DNA from: Hyphomicrobiales bacterium
GTDB lineage: Bacteria > Pseudomonadota > Alphaproteobacteria > Rhizobiales > Beijerinckiaceae
Length of the DNA stretch: 64,000 bases
Direction of reading: 5' to 3'
Assembly: GCA_016716745.1 (NCBI GenBank)
Contig: JADJVD010000003.1
Location: forward strand, 335,899 to 399,898
Part shown: positions 48,253 through 57,504 of the stretch, piece by piece
How positions within the stretch are numbered: the first letter of the stretch is position 1
Layout: every line of letters begins with the position of its first letter
Position numbers and translations under genes: made by a program
Notes under the pieces: generated by a model
The model's input: only the letters and a program-made list of their open reading frames with translations
The model's database searches: none
Told to the model about the DNA's origin: nothing

Positions 48253-48690
48253 GTGGTTTCTCCAGTTCGAGGTTCGACCGGGGAAACATCCTTGGTTCGC
48301 CCGGCCGCACGATGCGCCCGATCCGGGCGGATCGCGCAGGGCCGAGACTCGGGCGCGGCGGCTGAACCGCCTCTGAATGCGGCGTTCATTCGGCGCCGCA
48401 AGCGGCGCTCCGCCGCGCCTTGACGCTGCTTTGACGCGCCAGACGTTAGCCTCGATTCACTGTCGCCTTCCGATGAGACATCGACTTGGCGGCGACGGGG
48501 TCGCGGCGGATTGCCGCCGCGCTTCGGGTGAGGGGGGCACGTTTTCCAATCAAGGAATCGTTTCGCCGCGAACGACGCAACAGCTCTCGACGTCGTTTCG
48601 CGGCGTGCTCTGCAAACCGGCCGCCTGGCCCGCCTGCTCCTTTCGCGGAGCAGGCGGGTCTTTTCGTTTCGGTCCTGGCCGCGCCGGCGC
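48253..48690. other. 438-bp spacer with three hairpins and a plus-strand terminator
   Basis: Both flanking genes are on the minus strand, yet the right part of this spacer is strongly structured and terminated on the plus strand (see the ncRNA entry). The left part, 48253-48430, should hold the promoter of the Tat-signal gene. I see no protein-coding gene here; short frames lack coding features. Confidence 0.6.
48502..48668 (+). ncRNA. Candidate small RNA with intrinsic terminator
   Basis: Three stems follow one another on the plus strand: CGCGGCGG/CCGCCGCG (48502-48521), a near-perfect 14-bp stem CGCCGCGAACGACG/CGTCGTTTCGCGGCG (48564-48605), and a perfect 12-bp stem CCCGCCTGCTCC/GGAGCAGGCGGG (48629-48658). 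The last is followed by TCTTTTCGTTT. The terminator faces away from every annotated gene on that strand; on the minus strand, the tolB direction, it has no T-run. TTGACG at 48419 and 48431 are possible -35 elements, but no good -10 is seen. No known RNA family is recognised. Confidence 0.45.
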
Positions 48691-50019
48691 TCAGGTGAGC
48701 AGCGGCCCCCAGGACGGGTCGGAGGCGTAGGCCGGCGTCGGCACCGCGAATTCGGACCGGCCGAACACGTCGGCCATGTGGATCTTCGGACCGCCGGCGC
48801 CGCCCGAATCGCGGAAGAACATCACGTAGAGCCCGTTCGGCGCGAAGGTAGGCCCCTCGTTGTGGAACCCCTCGGTCAGGATGCGCTCGCCCGAACCGTC
48901 GGGACGCATCACGCCGATGCCGAAGGAGCCGCCCTTCTGCTTGGTGAAGGCGATCAGGTCGCCGCGCGGCGACCAGACCGGCGTCGAGTAGCGCCCCTCG
49001 CCGAAGGAGATGCGCTTGGCGCCGCCGCCGCCGGAAGACATCACGTAGATCTGCTGGGCGCCTCCCCGATCGGACTCGAAGGCGATCTGGGCGCCGTCCG
49101 GCGAATAGGAGGGCGAGGTGTCGATCGCCTGCGAATCCGACAGGCGCGTGGTGGCGCGCGACCGCAGATCCATCGCGTAGAGATTGGCGGAGCCGCCCTG
49201 CGACAGCGACATCACGACGCGCGCCCCGTCCGGCGAGAAACGCGGCGCGAAGGTCATGCCGGGGAAATTGCCGACGACCTCGCGCTGGCCGGTCTCGATG
49301 TTGAGCAGGAAGACGCGCGGGTCCGCCGCGCCGAAGGACATGAAGGTCACATCCTGCGAGGAGGGCGAGAAGCGCGGCGTGATGACGAGATCCTCGCCGC
49401 GCGTGAGGTATTTCACGTTGGCGCCGTCCTGATCCATGATCGCGAGGCGCTTGCGGCGCTTGTCCTTGGTCCCCGTCTCGTCGACGAAGACGACGCGCGA
49501 ATCGAAAACGCCCTTCTCGCCGGTGATGCGGGTGAAGATCGCGTCCGACACGATGTGCGCGACGCGCCGGGCGTTGTTGGGGTCGGTGACGTATTGCTGG
49601 CCGGCGACCTGCTGGCCGCTCGTCACGTCCCACAGGCGGAACTCGGTCTTCATCCGCCCGTCCGGCCCCTTGCCGGTGCGGCCGGTGACGACGAACTGCG
49701 CCGCCGCCGCCTTCCACAGGTCGAGCTGCGGCGGCTGGTCGGGATTGGCGATCTGCTCGGGGAACTGTTTGGCGTCGACCGGCGTCAGGAACACCGACCG
49801 GCGGAAATTGCCGGCGATGATCCCGGAGACGCGGTTCGGCCCCTCGGCGTCGCCGAGGAAGGGCGTCACCGCGATCGAGACCGGACGGAACTGGCCGCCG
49901 CGAATGGTCAGGTCGATGAACTTGTCCTGCGCGCGCGCCGGCGCGAAGGGCAGCGCGGCGGCGCCGGCGAGACCGCCGAACAGGGCGAGCGACTGACGAC
50001 GATTGACGATCACGGACAT
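48691..50019 (-). CDS. tolB: Tol-Pal system beta-propeller protein TolB
   Basis: A periplasmic protein that shuttles between Pal and TolA. ATG 50019, with AAAGG about 12 bp upstream, gives 442 residues; TTG 50031 is an alternative. The N-terminus (NRRQSLALFGGLAGAAALPF) is a signal with an RR-x-SLALFGG pattern that could be read by Tat or Sec. Then come the TolB N domain (IDLTIRGGQFRPVSIAVTPF) and WD40-like propeller blades (FSPDGARVVMSLSQGGSANL, YSPDGAQIAFESDRGGAQQI, WSPRGDLIAFTKQKGGSFGI). It follows tolA after 98 bp. Confidence 0.95.
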   Translation of the reverse strand: MSVIVNRRQSLALFGGLAGAAALPFAPARAQDKFIDLTIRGGQFRPVSIAVTPFLGDAEGPNRVSGIIAGNFRRSVFLTPVDAKQFPEQIANPDQPPQLDLWKAAAAQFVVTGRTGKGPDGRMKTEFRLWDVTSGQQVAGQQYVTDPNNARRVAHIVSDAIFTRITGEKGVFDSRVVFVDETGTKDKRRKRLAIMDQDGANVKYLTRGEDLVITPRFSPSSQDVTFMSFGAADPRVFLLNIETGQREVVGNFPGMTFAPRFSPDGARVVMSLSQGGSANLYAMDLRSRATTRLSDSQAIDTSPSYSPDGAQIAFESDRGGAQQIYVMSSGGGGAKRISFGEGRYSTPVWSPRGDLIAFTKQKGGSFGIGVMRPDGSGERILTEGFHNEGPTFAPNGLYVMFFRDSGGAGGPKIHMADVFGRSEFAVPTPAYASDPSWGPLLT

Positions 50020-50117
50020 GGGGGCGGGCAACCTTTAGTCGGAGCGGCCGGCGCACGCGGCGCGCCGGAGCCGGATGCAGGAAAAATCGGGCGAAATTCC
50101 GGGACGGCGGGGCGTCA

Positions 50118-51313
50118 TCACATCTCGTCCGGATCGAAGCGCAGCGTGCGCGCCCGCCACTGGGCGTGGAAGGGCGCGAATTGCGGCGGGATCTTCAGCG
50201 GATTGCATCGCTGCACGGCGCGCATCGCGCTGTCGGCGAGCGATTTCTGCGACGGGTCGGACGGCGCGTTGACGAGCACCGGCGTCGAGGCGAGCGAGCC
50301 GTCGGCGTTGTAGGTGACGCGGATCTGCGGCACGTAGCTCGCCCCGTCGAAGCCGAGCTTGTTCCAGCACTCGCGATATTGCTCCTGCAGCAGGCCGTCG
50401 AGCTGGCCCCACAGCGAGGGCGACATGCGCGCCGCGCTCGCCGTCGGGCTGCCGAGCGAGGCGGTGCGCGAGACCTCGCGGCCGGTCGAGCCGGTCTGCT
50501 GCGGCGTCTCGCGCGAGAGCAGGCTGGCGATCTTCTTCGGGTCGTATTTCGAGGGCGGCTGCTCCTGATCGCCGGCGCGCGGCTTGGCGGCGGCCTCCTC
50601 GGCCTTCTTCTGCTCGAGGAGCCGGGCGACCTGATCGAGCTGTGGCTTGGCCGGCGTCGGGCGCGGATGCGGCGTCGCTTCGGCGGGTTTGGCCTCCGGC
50701 TTGGGCTCGACGGAACGCGGCCGCTGCGGCGGCGTCGGCGCGGGCGGCGTCTCGGCCTTCTTCTCGGGCTCGGGGCGGCGCGGCGGCTCGGGCGCGGGCT
50801 CGGCCTCCTTCGCCTGCGTCGGGCGCGGCGGGGGCTCCACCTTCGGCGGTTCGGGGCGCGGTTGCGGCGCCGGCGGCTCGGGGGCCGGGCGCGGCGCCGG
50901 CAGCGCGGCGACGCGCGGGGGCGCGGGCGGCGGCGTCGGAACGGGCGGGGCGGGCGTCGCCTGCGCGGCCTCGCCCGGATCGGGCTCGCGCTTCAGCGGC
51001 GGCGGCGGAACGGGGACGTCGCGCGTCGCCTGCGGCGTCGGCGTCTCGGGCTTCTGCTCGGTCTTCTCGGCGACCTCTTCAGCGCGCGTCGCCGGCTTCG
51101 GCGCTTCCTTCGCCGTCTTCTCGCCCTTCGTCACCTGATTGAGTTCGGACTGGGTGACGACTTCGACGGCGATCGCCTCCTGCGCGTCGTCGAAGCGGCG
51201 CGCCTCCGTAAACACCGCCAACGCCATGACGAGCATCGTCGCATGGGCCGAAGCGGAGACCGCCAGACCCCAGTCGAACCTCGATGCGCGCTCTTGCGTC
51301 AGCACGGGCGGCG

Positions 51314-51317
<4 letters not shown>
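50118..51317 (-). CDS. tolA: TolA-type cell-envelope energy transducer
   Basis: GTG 51317 overlaps the TolR stop (GTGA) and gives 399 residues. One N-terminal membrane helix (GLAVSASAHATMLVMALAVF, residues about 13-32) is followed by a ~250-residue Pro/Glu/Lys-rich periplasm-spanning arm. The C-terminal domain of about 110 residues (LDGLLQEQYRECWNKLGFDG, VPQIRVTYNADGSLASTPVL, AMRAVQRCNPLKIPPQFAPF) is the TonB/TolA-type contact domain. Two Cys residues in it match the usual TolA disulfide. The arm is proline-based rather than the Ala-rich helix of E. coli, as in other alphaproteobacteria. It transmits proton-motive force from TolQR to TolB-Pal. Confidence 0.9.
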
Positions 51318-51760
<443 letters not shown>

Positions 51761-51774
51761 GGCGTCGTCTCCGC

Positions 51775-52518
51775 TCAGGCCGCGCGGCCGCGGTCGCGGT
51801 CGCTCGCCACATGCGTGTCGATCTGACGCGACAGGATGGAGGAGAACTCGTCGGCGAAGGTCTCGAGGCGCGCCTGGATCTTCGCCACCTCGCCCGACAG
51901 CTTGTTGTACGCGATCACCGCCGGGATGGCGGCGAACAGGCCGATGGCGGTGGCGAACAGCGCCTCCGCGATGCCGGGCGCGACGACGGCGAGCGAGGTG
52001 TTTTTGGAGGCCGCGATGGAGCGGAACGAGGTCATGATGCCCCACACCGTGCCGAACAGGCCGACGAAGGGGCCGGCCGAGGCGACGGTGGCGAGCACGA
52101 GGAGCTGCGATTCAAGCCGCTCCACCTCGCGGGCGATCGACACGTCGAGCACTTTCTCGATGCGCGCATGCAGGCCCATGAAGGCGCCGCGCGTCGCCTC
52201 GAAGGAGCGCTTCCACTCGCGCATGGCGGCGACGAACAGCGAGGCGGCGCCCGAGGTCGGCCGGTCGACGAGGCTCTTGTAAAGCTCCTCGAGCGAATTG
52301 CCGGACCAGAAGGTCTCCTCGAAGCGGTCCATCGCGCGGCGGGTCTTCGCGAACAGAACCGTCTTGTTGAAGATGATCGCCCAGCACCAGACCGAGGCGA
52401 GCAGCAGGCCGACCATCACCAGTTTGACGACGAAATGCGCGCCCCAGAACATCGACCAGAGCGAGACTTCCGCAGCCGGACCCGCAAGGGCGCCGGAGGC
52501 GATGTCGGCAGCGTTCAT
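51775..52518 (-). CDS. tolQ: Tol-Pal system proton channel TolQ (ExbB family)
   Basis: From ATG 52518 the protein has 247 residues. Three membrane helices are visible: HFVVKLVMVGLLLASVWCWA near residue 25, LLVLATVASAGPFVGLFGTV near 145 and LFATAIGLFAAIPAVIAYNK near 188. The block GPFVGLFGTVWGIMTSFRSI is the MotA/TolQ/ExbB signature. It is the first gene of the tol operon; ybgC, which often precedes tolQ, is instead at 57059. The spacer upstream holds several TTAA(C) motifs. Confidence 0.95.
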   Translation of the reverse strand: MNAADIASGALAGPAAEVSLWSMFWGAHFVVKLVMVGLLLASVWCWAIIFNKTVLFAKTRRAMDRFEETFWSGNSLEELYKSLVDRPTSGAASLFVAAMREWKRSFEATRGAFMGLHARIEKVLDVSIAREVERLESQLLVLATVASAGPFVGLFGTVWGIMTSFRSIAASKNTSLAVVAPGIAEALFATAIGLFAAIPAVIAYNKLSGEVAKIQARLETFADEFSSILSRQIDTHVASDRDRGRAA

Positions 52519-52670
52519 GTATCCGTCCTCATCCTGGAACCCGGCGTGCCCCACGCCGTCGCGCCGGCCCTCGTCGGCAGGGCGGGCGAGCCCGTCACAT
52601 GCCGGCAGAATCCGTCAATTTCGCGACGCAGCAGGAATTGCGCGGCAATCCCGGCCCTCATCCGATCCAG

Positions 52671-52703
52671 TTAAGGGGCGATCAGGGTTAACAGGGGGTT
52701 AGC
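52671..52703. promoter_or_regulatory. Cluster of TTAA motifs, CtrA-like, upstream of tolQ
   Basis: Three TTAA/TTAG motifs occur in 33 bp: TTAAGGGG at 52671, then TTAA-N7-TTAGC at 52688-52703, one mismatch from the CtrA consensus. They lie 150-185 bp upstream of tolQ and just past the tex stop. Confidence 0.35.
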
Positions 52704-52711
52704 GGGCCGCC

Positions 52712-55060
52712 TCAGCGGCGCTTGTCGCCCTTCTGCTCGGCGGCGCGGCGCAGCGCATCCGCGAAGGCGCCGCCGCCGGCGGGGGCGGGGCGCTCGGGCT
52801 CTTTCATGAAGCGTTGCTGGTTCTGCGCCGGGCGGGCGCCCTCGCGCTGGCCCTGCCGGGCGCCGGGCTGATCGTCGAGCCGCATGGTCAGCGCGATGCG
52901 CTTTCGCGGCTTGTCGACCTCCAGCACCTTCACCTTGACGATCTGGCCGGGCTTCACGACGTCGCGCGGGTCTTTCACGAAGGTGTTGGCGAGCGCCGAG
53001 ACGTGGACCAGCCCGTCCTGATGCACGCCGACGTCGACGAAGGCGCCGAAGGCGGCGACGTTGGTGACGACGCCCTCGAGGATCATGCCGGGTTTCAGAT
53101 CGTCGAGCGTATCTACGCCCTCCTGAAACGCCGCCGTCTTGAATTGCGGGCGCGGGTCGCGGCCGGGCTTTTCGAGTTCGCGGATGATGTCGGTCACCGT
53201 CGGCACGCCGAAGCGCTCGTCGACGAAATCGGCCGGTTTCAACCCGCGCAGAAGCGTCGCGTTGCCGATCACGGCGGCGATGTCGCTCTTGGTGCGTTCG
53301 AGGATGCGGCGCACCACCGGATAGGCTTCCGGATGGACGCCGGAGCGGTCGAGCGGGTCCTCGCCGTTCTGGATGCGCAGGAAGCCGGCGGCGAGTTCGA
53401 AGGCCTTGGCGCCGAGGCGCGGCACCTCCTTCAGTTGCGTGCGTTTGGCGAAGGGCCCGTTGGCGTCGCGATGGGCGACGATGGCGTTGGCGAGCGATTC
53501 ACCCACGCCGGAGACGCGCGCCAGCAGCTTGGCGGAGGCCGTGTTGACCTCGACGCCGACGCCGTTGACGCAATCCTCCACCACCGCATCGAGCGAGCGG
53601 CCGAGCTTGGTCTCGGCCAGATCGTGCTGATACTGGCCGACGCCGATCGACTTCGGATCGACCTTGACGAGTTCGGCGAGCGGGTCTTGCAGGCGCCGCG
53701 CGATGGAGACGGCGCCGCGCAGCGTCACGTCGAGCGCGGGCAGCTCCTTCGAGGCGTATTCGGAGGCCGAATAGACCGAGGCGCCGGCCTCGCTCACCAT
53801 CACTTTGGTCAGCTTGAGCGCGGGATATTTGCTCATCAGATCGGCGGCGAGCTTGTCGGTCTCGCGCGAGGCGGTGCCGTTGCCGATGGCGACGAGTTCG
53901 ACCTTGTGCTTGGCGCAGAGCGCAGCGAGGACGGCGAGCGACTCGTCCCAGCGCCGCTGCGGCTCGTGCGGGAAGATCGCGGTGGTGTCGACGACCTTGC
54001 CGGTGGCGTCGACGACGGCGACCTTCACGCCAGTGCGGAAGCCGGGGTCGAGGCCGAGCGTGGCGCGCGCGCCGGCGGGCGCGGCGAGCAGCAGATCGCG
54101 CAGATTGGCGGCGAACACCTTGACGCCTTCGTCCTCGGCGAAGGTCCACAGCCGCATGCGCAGATCGACCGACAGATGCACCTCGATCTTGGTGCGCCAG
54201 GCCCAACGCACCGTCTCCATCAACCAAGCGTCGCCCGGCCGGCCGCGCTGGGCGATGCCGAAGCGCGCGGCGATGGCGAGTTCGTAAGGGCCGGGGACGC
54301 GCGAGCCGGGCTCGGAGTTCGGATCGCTGACGAGCGAGACGTCGAGCGCCTCCTCGCGTTCGCCGCGGAACACTGCGAGAATGCGATGCGAGGGCAGCTT
54401 CGCCAGCGGCTCGGAGAAATCGAAATAGTCGGCGAATTTCGCGCCGGCCTGCGCCTTGCCCTCGCGCAGCTTCGAGACGAGCTTGCCCTGCCGCCAGAAA
54501 TCCTCGCGCAGACGGCCGACGAGATCGGCGTCCTCGGCGAAGCGTTCGACAAGGATGGCGCGCGCCCCTTCGAGCGCGGCCTCGGGCGTCGCCACCTCCT
54601 CGCCCTTCGCGAACGCCGCGGCCTGCGCCTTCGGGTCGAGCTCGGGCTTCGTCAGCAAGAGGTCGGCGAGCGGCTCGAGCCCGTGCTCGCGGGCGATCTG
54701 CGCCTTGGTGCGGCGCTTGGGCTTGTAGGGCAGATAGATATCCTCGAGCCGCGCTTTCGAATCGGCATCGAGGATGCGCGCCTCGAGCGCGGCGTCGAGC
54801 TTGCCCTGTTCGCGAATCGACTCGAGCACCGCCTTGCGGCGCTCCTCCAGCTCACGCAGATAGCGCAGCCGCTCCTCCAGCGTGCGCAATTGCGTATCGT
54901 CCAGCGCGCCGGTTGCTTCCTTGCGGTAGCGGGCGATGAAGGGAACGGTGGCGCCGCCGTCGAGCAGGTCGACGGCCGAGGCGACCTGCCTTTCGGCGAC
55001 CTTCAACTCGTCGGCGATTCGACGGGTGATGGCGTTCGCCACGCCGGCGGTCGAAGTCAT
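52712..55060 (-). CDS. tex: RNA-binding transcription accessory protein Tex
   Basis: The 782-residue protein has the full Tex layout. The N-terminal helical region contains VPFIARYRKEATGALDDTQL. The YqgF/RNase H-like domain follows (LGLDPGFRTGVKVAVVDATG near residue 335). The helix-hairpin-helix block is VGQYQHDLAETKLGRSLDAV to RVSGVGESLANAIVAHRDAN. The C-terminal S1 domain (LEGVVTNVAAFGAFVDVGVH near residue 655) precedes a basic Gln/Arg-rich tail. Tex binds nucleic acids and influences transcription and expression of virulence or stress genes. It is monocistronic, between the tol operon and the TadG-like gene. Confidence 0.95.
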   Translation of the reverse strand: MTSTAGVANAITRRIADELKVAERQVASAVDLLDGGATVPFIARYRKEATGALDDTQLRTLEERLRYLRELEERRKAVLESIREQGKLDAALEARILDADSKARLEDIYLPYKPKRRTKAQIAREHGLEPLADLLLTKPELDPKAQAAAFAKGEEVATPEAALEGARAILVERFAEDADLVGRLREDFWRQGKLVSKLREGKAQAGAKFADYFDFSEPLAKLPSHRILAVFRGEREEALDVSLVSDPNSEPGSRVPGPYELAIAARFGIAQRGRPGDAWLMETVRWAWRTKIEVHLSVDLRMRLWTFAEDEGVKVFAANLRDLLLAAPAGARATLGLDPGFRTGVKVAVVDATGKVVDTTAIFPHEPQRRWDESLAVLAALCAKHKVELVAIGNGTASRETDKLAADLMSKYPALKLTKVMVSEAGASVYSASEYASKELPALDVTLRGAVSIARRLQDPLAELVKVDPKSIGVGQYQHDLAETKLGRSLDAVVEDCVNGVGVEVNTASAKLLARVSGVGESLANAIVAHRDANGPFAKRTQLKEVPRLGAKAFELAAGFLRIQNGEDPLDRSGVHPEAYPVVRRILERTKSDIAAVIGNATLLRGLKPADFVDERFGVPTVTDIIRELEKPGRDPRPQFKTAAFQEGVDTLDDLKPGMILEGVVTNVAAFGAFVDVGVHQDGLVHVSALANTFVKDPRDVVKPGQIVKVKVLEVDKPRKRIALTMRLDDQPGARQGQREGARPAQNQQRFMKEPERPAPAGGGAFADALRRAAEQKGDKRR

Positions 55061-55153
55061 GTGCGCCTCCGCTCGATTGGGGAGGCGTTCTTAGGCGCCG
55101 CGCGCGGCGACGTCAAAGCAGGGTGTGGACAGTCGCGGCGGGCGCGCGCGGCC

Positions 55154-56128
55154 TCAGTTGACGAGGCGCGCCGGCAGCCAGTTCGCCGCGCCGCAGGTCG
55201 TCGAGACGTCGAAGAAGAAGTCCTGTTCCGAGAAGTTGCCGCCGTCTTCCCATGCGTGCGAGACGGTCTGTCCGCATTTCAGGATATCGGTCAGCGGGAC
55301 GACGACGCCGCGCGGAAGCTGTTGGCCGGCGACAAAGAGGTGATGCGCCGTGTTGGGGTCGTCGGTGCGCAGTTCGAGATCTGCCGGGTCGGTGGCGCCG
55401 GGGCTGGGCAAACATTGGAGAATGACTCCGTTTCGTCCCGTATTCGGCGCCGGAGCTTCGTTGGGCGGGCAACCGTTGCCCCTCACGGACATGCGCAGAT
55501 ACAGCCGATCGTAGGCCTGGAATGTGACCGACGCAGAAGGGTTCGACGTTATCGTTCCGACGTTGCCGGTGCCGCGGGGGGAAGGCTGGTCGAAATAGGT
55601 CGGCTGAAAGGTGTAAGAGGCGATCAGCCTGTCGGAGGCTGCGCCCGGCGCGTGCGTCCAGACGGTGACGCTCTTCCAATACCAACCTTGAGCGCCCGTC
55701 GTGGTGAAAGTCGCCGTCAGCGGGGCCGGCGGCGGCGGCTTGGCGACGGCGCGCGCATTGAGCGTCAGTGTCGCGACGCCGATGAGTTTCATGAAAGCCG
55801 TCGGGGTGGACGCGGCTACGGTCGCAGTGAACGTTCCGTCCGGTGCGCTGGCCCAGCTTTTCGCGACGACGTCGAGCTCGGAGGCGTTGACGCGCGCGGT
55901 GAGCGCCGTGTCGGCCGCCGCGTCGCGTTGAGCGGCGGGAAGAACGACCGTAGACAGCGCGACCGCGTCGACCATCCCCTGCAACTGGCCCTTCAAAGCT
56001 GTCGCGTGGGCGTAGTCGACCGCCGCGCCGACGCCGAAGACCAGCGGCACGACCGAGATGGCGAAGAGCATCCCGACATTCCCGCGAGCGTCCGTCCAGA
56101 ACCGCTCGCTGCCGACGAAATTGATCAT
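55154..56128 (-). CDS. TadG-like (Flp pilus assembly N-terminal domain) protein
   Basis: The 324-residue protein begins SERFWTDARGNVGMLFAISV, the Tad N-terminal domain with its RGN-x-GMLFA entry to a membrane helix (VVPLVFGVGAAVDYAHATAL). It continues into a typical pseudopilin-like helix (LKGQLQGMVDAVALSTVVLP). The C-terminal 200 residues form a Thr/Ser/Pro-rich domain with SYTFQPTYFDQPSPRGTG and four Cys; it may be a secreted adhesin-like or structural domain. No tad/cpa pilus genes are nearby, so it is an orphan. Codon use matches its neighbours less tightly, with more A/T third positions. Confidence 0.75.
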   Translation of the reverse strand: MINFVGSERFWTDARGNVGMLFAISVVPLVFGVGAAVDYAHATALKGQLQGMVDAVALSTVVLPAAQRDAAADTALTARVNASELDVVAKSWASAPDGTFTATVAASTPTAFMKLIGVATLTLNARAVAKPPPPAPLTATFTTTGAQGWYWKSVTVWTHAPGAASDRLIASYTFQPTYFDQPSPRGTGNVGTITSNPSASVTFQAYDRLYLRMSVRGNGCPPNEAPAPNTGRNGVILQCLPSPGATDPADLELRTDDPNTAHHLFVAGQQLPRGVVVPLTDILKCGQTVSHAWEDGGNFSEQDFFFDVSTTCGAANWLPARLVN

Positions 56129-56180
56129 GACGTGTTCCGAGGCGACTGCGCCAACGTTTCACGCGCAGGTTGCGAATCTG

Positions 56181-57062
56181 CTAATTGAGTCCCGAAGATG
56201 GGCGCCAATTTGCGCCTGCGCCGTTCAGAATGCGGTCGAGCGCCGGGCTCCAGGCGCCGTCGCGCGGGCCGGCGTAGCCGTGATCGGCGGCCAGTTGCGC
56301 CTGGATCGCGATCCGAATGTCGCGGTCGATCGTTCGCCAGCGCGTCTTGATCGCTGGCGGGCGAAAATTGCCGTTGGCGCAGCCGAGCGCGCGCAGGTAG
56401 TGCGTCGCTGCAAGCTCGACATTGCGCGGGCCGCCTTCGCCCTTCTCGGCCATTTCGGCGAGGTCGTCGGCGGCGTCGCCGTGACAGAAACCGGTGGTCC
56501 GCTCCAGTTCGGCGCGCGCGGCGGGCAAATCCTTTGGACCGCCGAGGCCGGCGCGCAGCATCCGCGCGTGATCGTAGCGCGCGTCGATCTGCCCGGCGTC
56601 GCCGGACAGCTTGTAGAGCCTGCGGGCGGAGGCGAGGTCCTTCGGCCCGCCGCGCCCCTGCTCCAGCATGCGCGCGAGGCGCCAGCGGGCGAGACGCGTG
56701 CCGGCGTCGGCGTAAGTCTGCCGCGCGAGCGCGGGCCGCGCCTCGCCGCCGATTCCGTTCTCGACCATGCCGGCGTAGAGTTCGCGGGCGCGGGGGCTCG
56801 CCTGCGCGGCGGCCGAGCGCAACAGCTCGCGCGCCTCGCGCCGGTTGCGCTCGCGCGTCGCGGCGTCGCCGGGCGCCTCGCGGCCGAAGACGATCTTGCC
56901 GTCGTGGCGGCGCGTCATCGCGCCGGCGTCGAACAGCGCCCGCGCGCGAGCGATCTTGGCCTCCGGATCGGCGGGCCAGGGCGCTCGCGCGGGCGGGGTT
57001 TGCGCCGCGGCCGCGTGCGCGACGAGCGTCGTCGCGACGACCAGGATCGCGCGAAGGCTCAC
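56181..57062 (-). CDS. Exported Sel1-like repeat protein
   Basis: The 293-residue product starts at GTG 57062, overlapping the ybgC stop (GTGA). It has a Sec signal (LVVATTLVAHAAAAQ). Imperfect Sel1/TPR-like helical repeats run through it: ARELYAGMVENGIGGEARPA, WRLARMLEQGRGGPKDLASA, ARYDHARMLRAGLGGPKDLP and LAEMAEKGEGGPRNVELAAT. The C-terminal tail (HGYAGPRDGAWSPALDRILN) resembles a peptidoglycan-binding-like repeat. Sel1 proteins scaffold protein complexes; partners are unknown. It is likely periplasmic and co-transcribed with ybgC and the extensin-like gene. Confidence 0.75.
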   Translation of the reverse strand: MSLRAILVVATTLVAHAAAAQTPPARAPWPADPEAKIARARALFDAGAMTRRHDGKIVFGREAPGDAATRERNRREARELLRSAAAQASPRARELYAGMVENGIGGEARPALARQTYADAGTRLARWRLARMLEQGRGGPKDLASARRLYKLSGDAGQIDARYDHARMLRAGLGGPKDLPAARAELERTTGFCHGDAADDLAEMAEKGEGGPRNVELAATHYLRALGCANGNFRPPAIKTRWRTIDRDIRIAIQAQLAADHGYAGPRDGAWSPALDRILNGAGANWRPSSGLN

Positions 57063-57502
57063 GCCTGCGCCCGCGCCAGCGCCGCCGCGAGGCGGGCGCG
57101 GATGCCGGCGGGGATGCGGGCGATGCGGCCGGCGGCGAGGCAGGCGATCGTCACCTGCGCCTCGAGCAGCCTCGCCTCGCCGCGCGTCACGCGCTGGGCG
57201 ATGTCCATCGCCGCTCCGCCGAGCGCGGTCGGCGTCGTCTCGACGAGGAGTTCGTCGTCCATGCGCGCGGGCTTCAGCCAGTCGATCGTCATCCGCCGCA
57301 CGACGAAGGCGAAGTCCGCGCCGGCGGCGAATTGCGCCGCCTGGCCGATGTCGAGCGCGCGCAGGAATTCGGTGCGCCCGCGTTCGAGGAAGCGCAGATA
57401 GGAGGCGTGGTAGACGACTCCGGAAAAATCGGTGTCCTCGTAATAGACGCGCAGCGCCAGCCGATGCCGCCCGTCCACGATCTCGCCCGTCGCAGCCCGC
57501 AT
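57059..57502 (-). CDS. ybgC: Tol-Pal-associated acyl-CoA thioesterase YbgC
   Basis: The 147-residue hot-dog-fold thioesterase holds YYEDTDFSGVVYHASYLRFL with the catalytic Asp near residue 25, followed by ERGRTEFLRALDI. It hydrolyses acyl-CoAs or acyl-ACPs and is usually the first gene of the tol operon; here it sits about 5 kb upstream of tolQ on the same strand, separated by tex and the TadG-like gene. ATG 57502 lies 2 bp after the extensin-like gene's stop. The frame extension further upstream is antisense-like noise across that gene. Confidence 0.92.
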   Translation of the reverse strand: MRAATGEIVDGRHRLALRVYYEDTDFSGVVYHASYLRFLERGRTEFLRALDIGQAAQFAAGADFAFVVRRMTIDWLKPARMDDELLVETTPTALGGAAMDIAQRVTRGEARLLEAQVTIACLAAGRIARIPAGIRARLAAALARAQA

Positions 57503-57504
57503 CG

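Noticed and set aside
48253..48690. 6S RNA, tmRNA, RNase P RNA or SRP RNA in the tolB spacer
   Set aside because: Their hallmark sequences (for example the SRP GGAAGGAAGCAG-type loop or the RNase P GGAAAGTCCG box) are absent.
55154..56128. Evidence for a complete Tad/Flp pilus locus
   Set aside because: Only one TadG-like gene is present; no prepilin, secretin, ATPase or peptidase gene is adjacent.
52814..56188. An 1124-codon plus-strand open frame across tex and the TadG-like gene
   Set aside because: It is antisense to strongly supported genes and has shadow composition.
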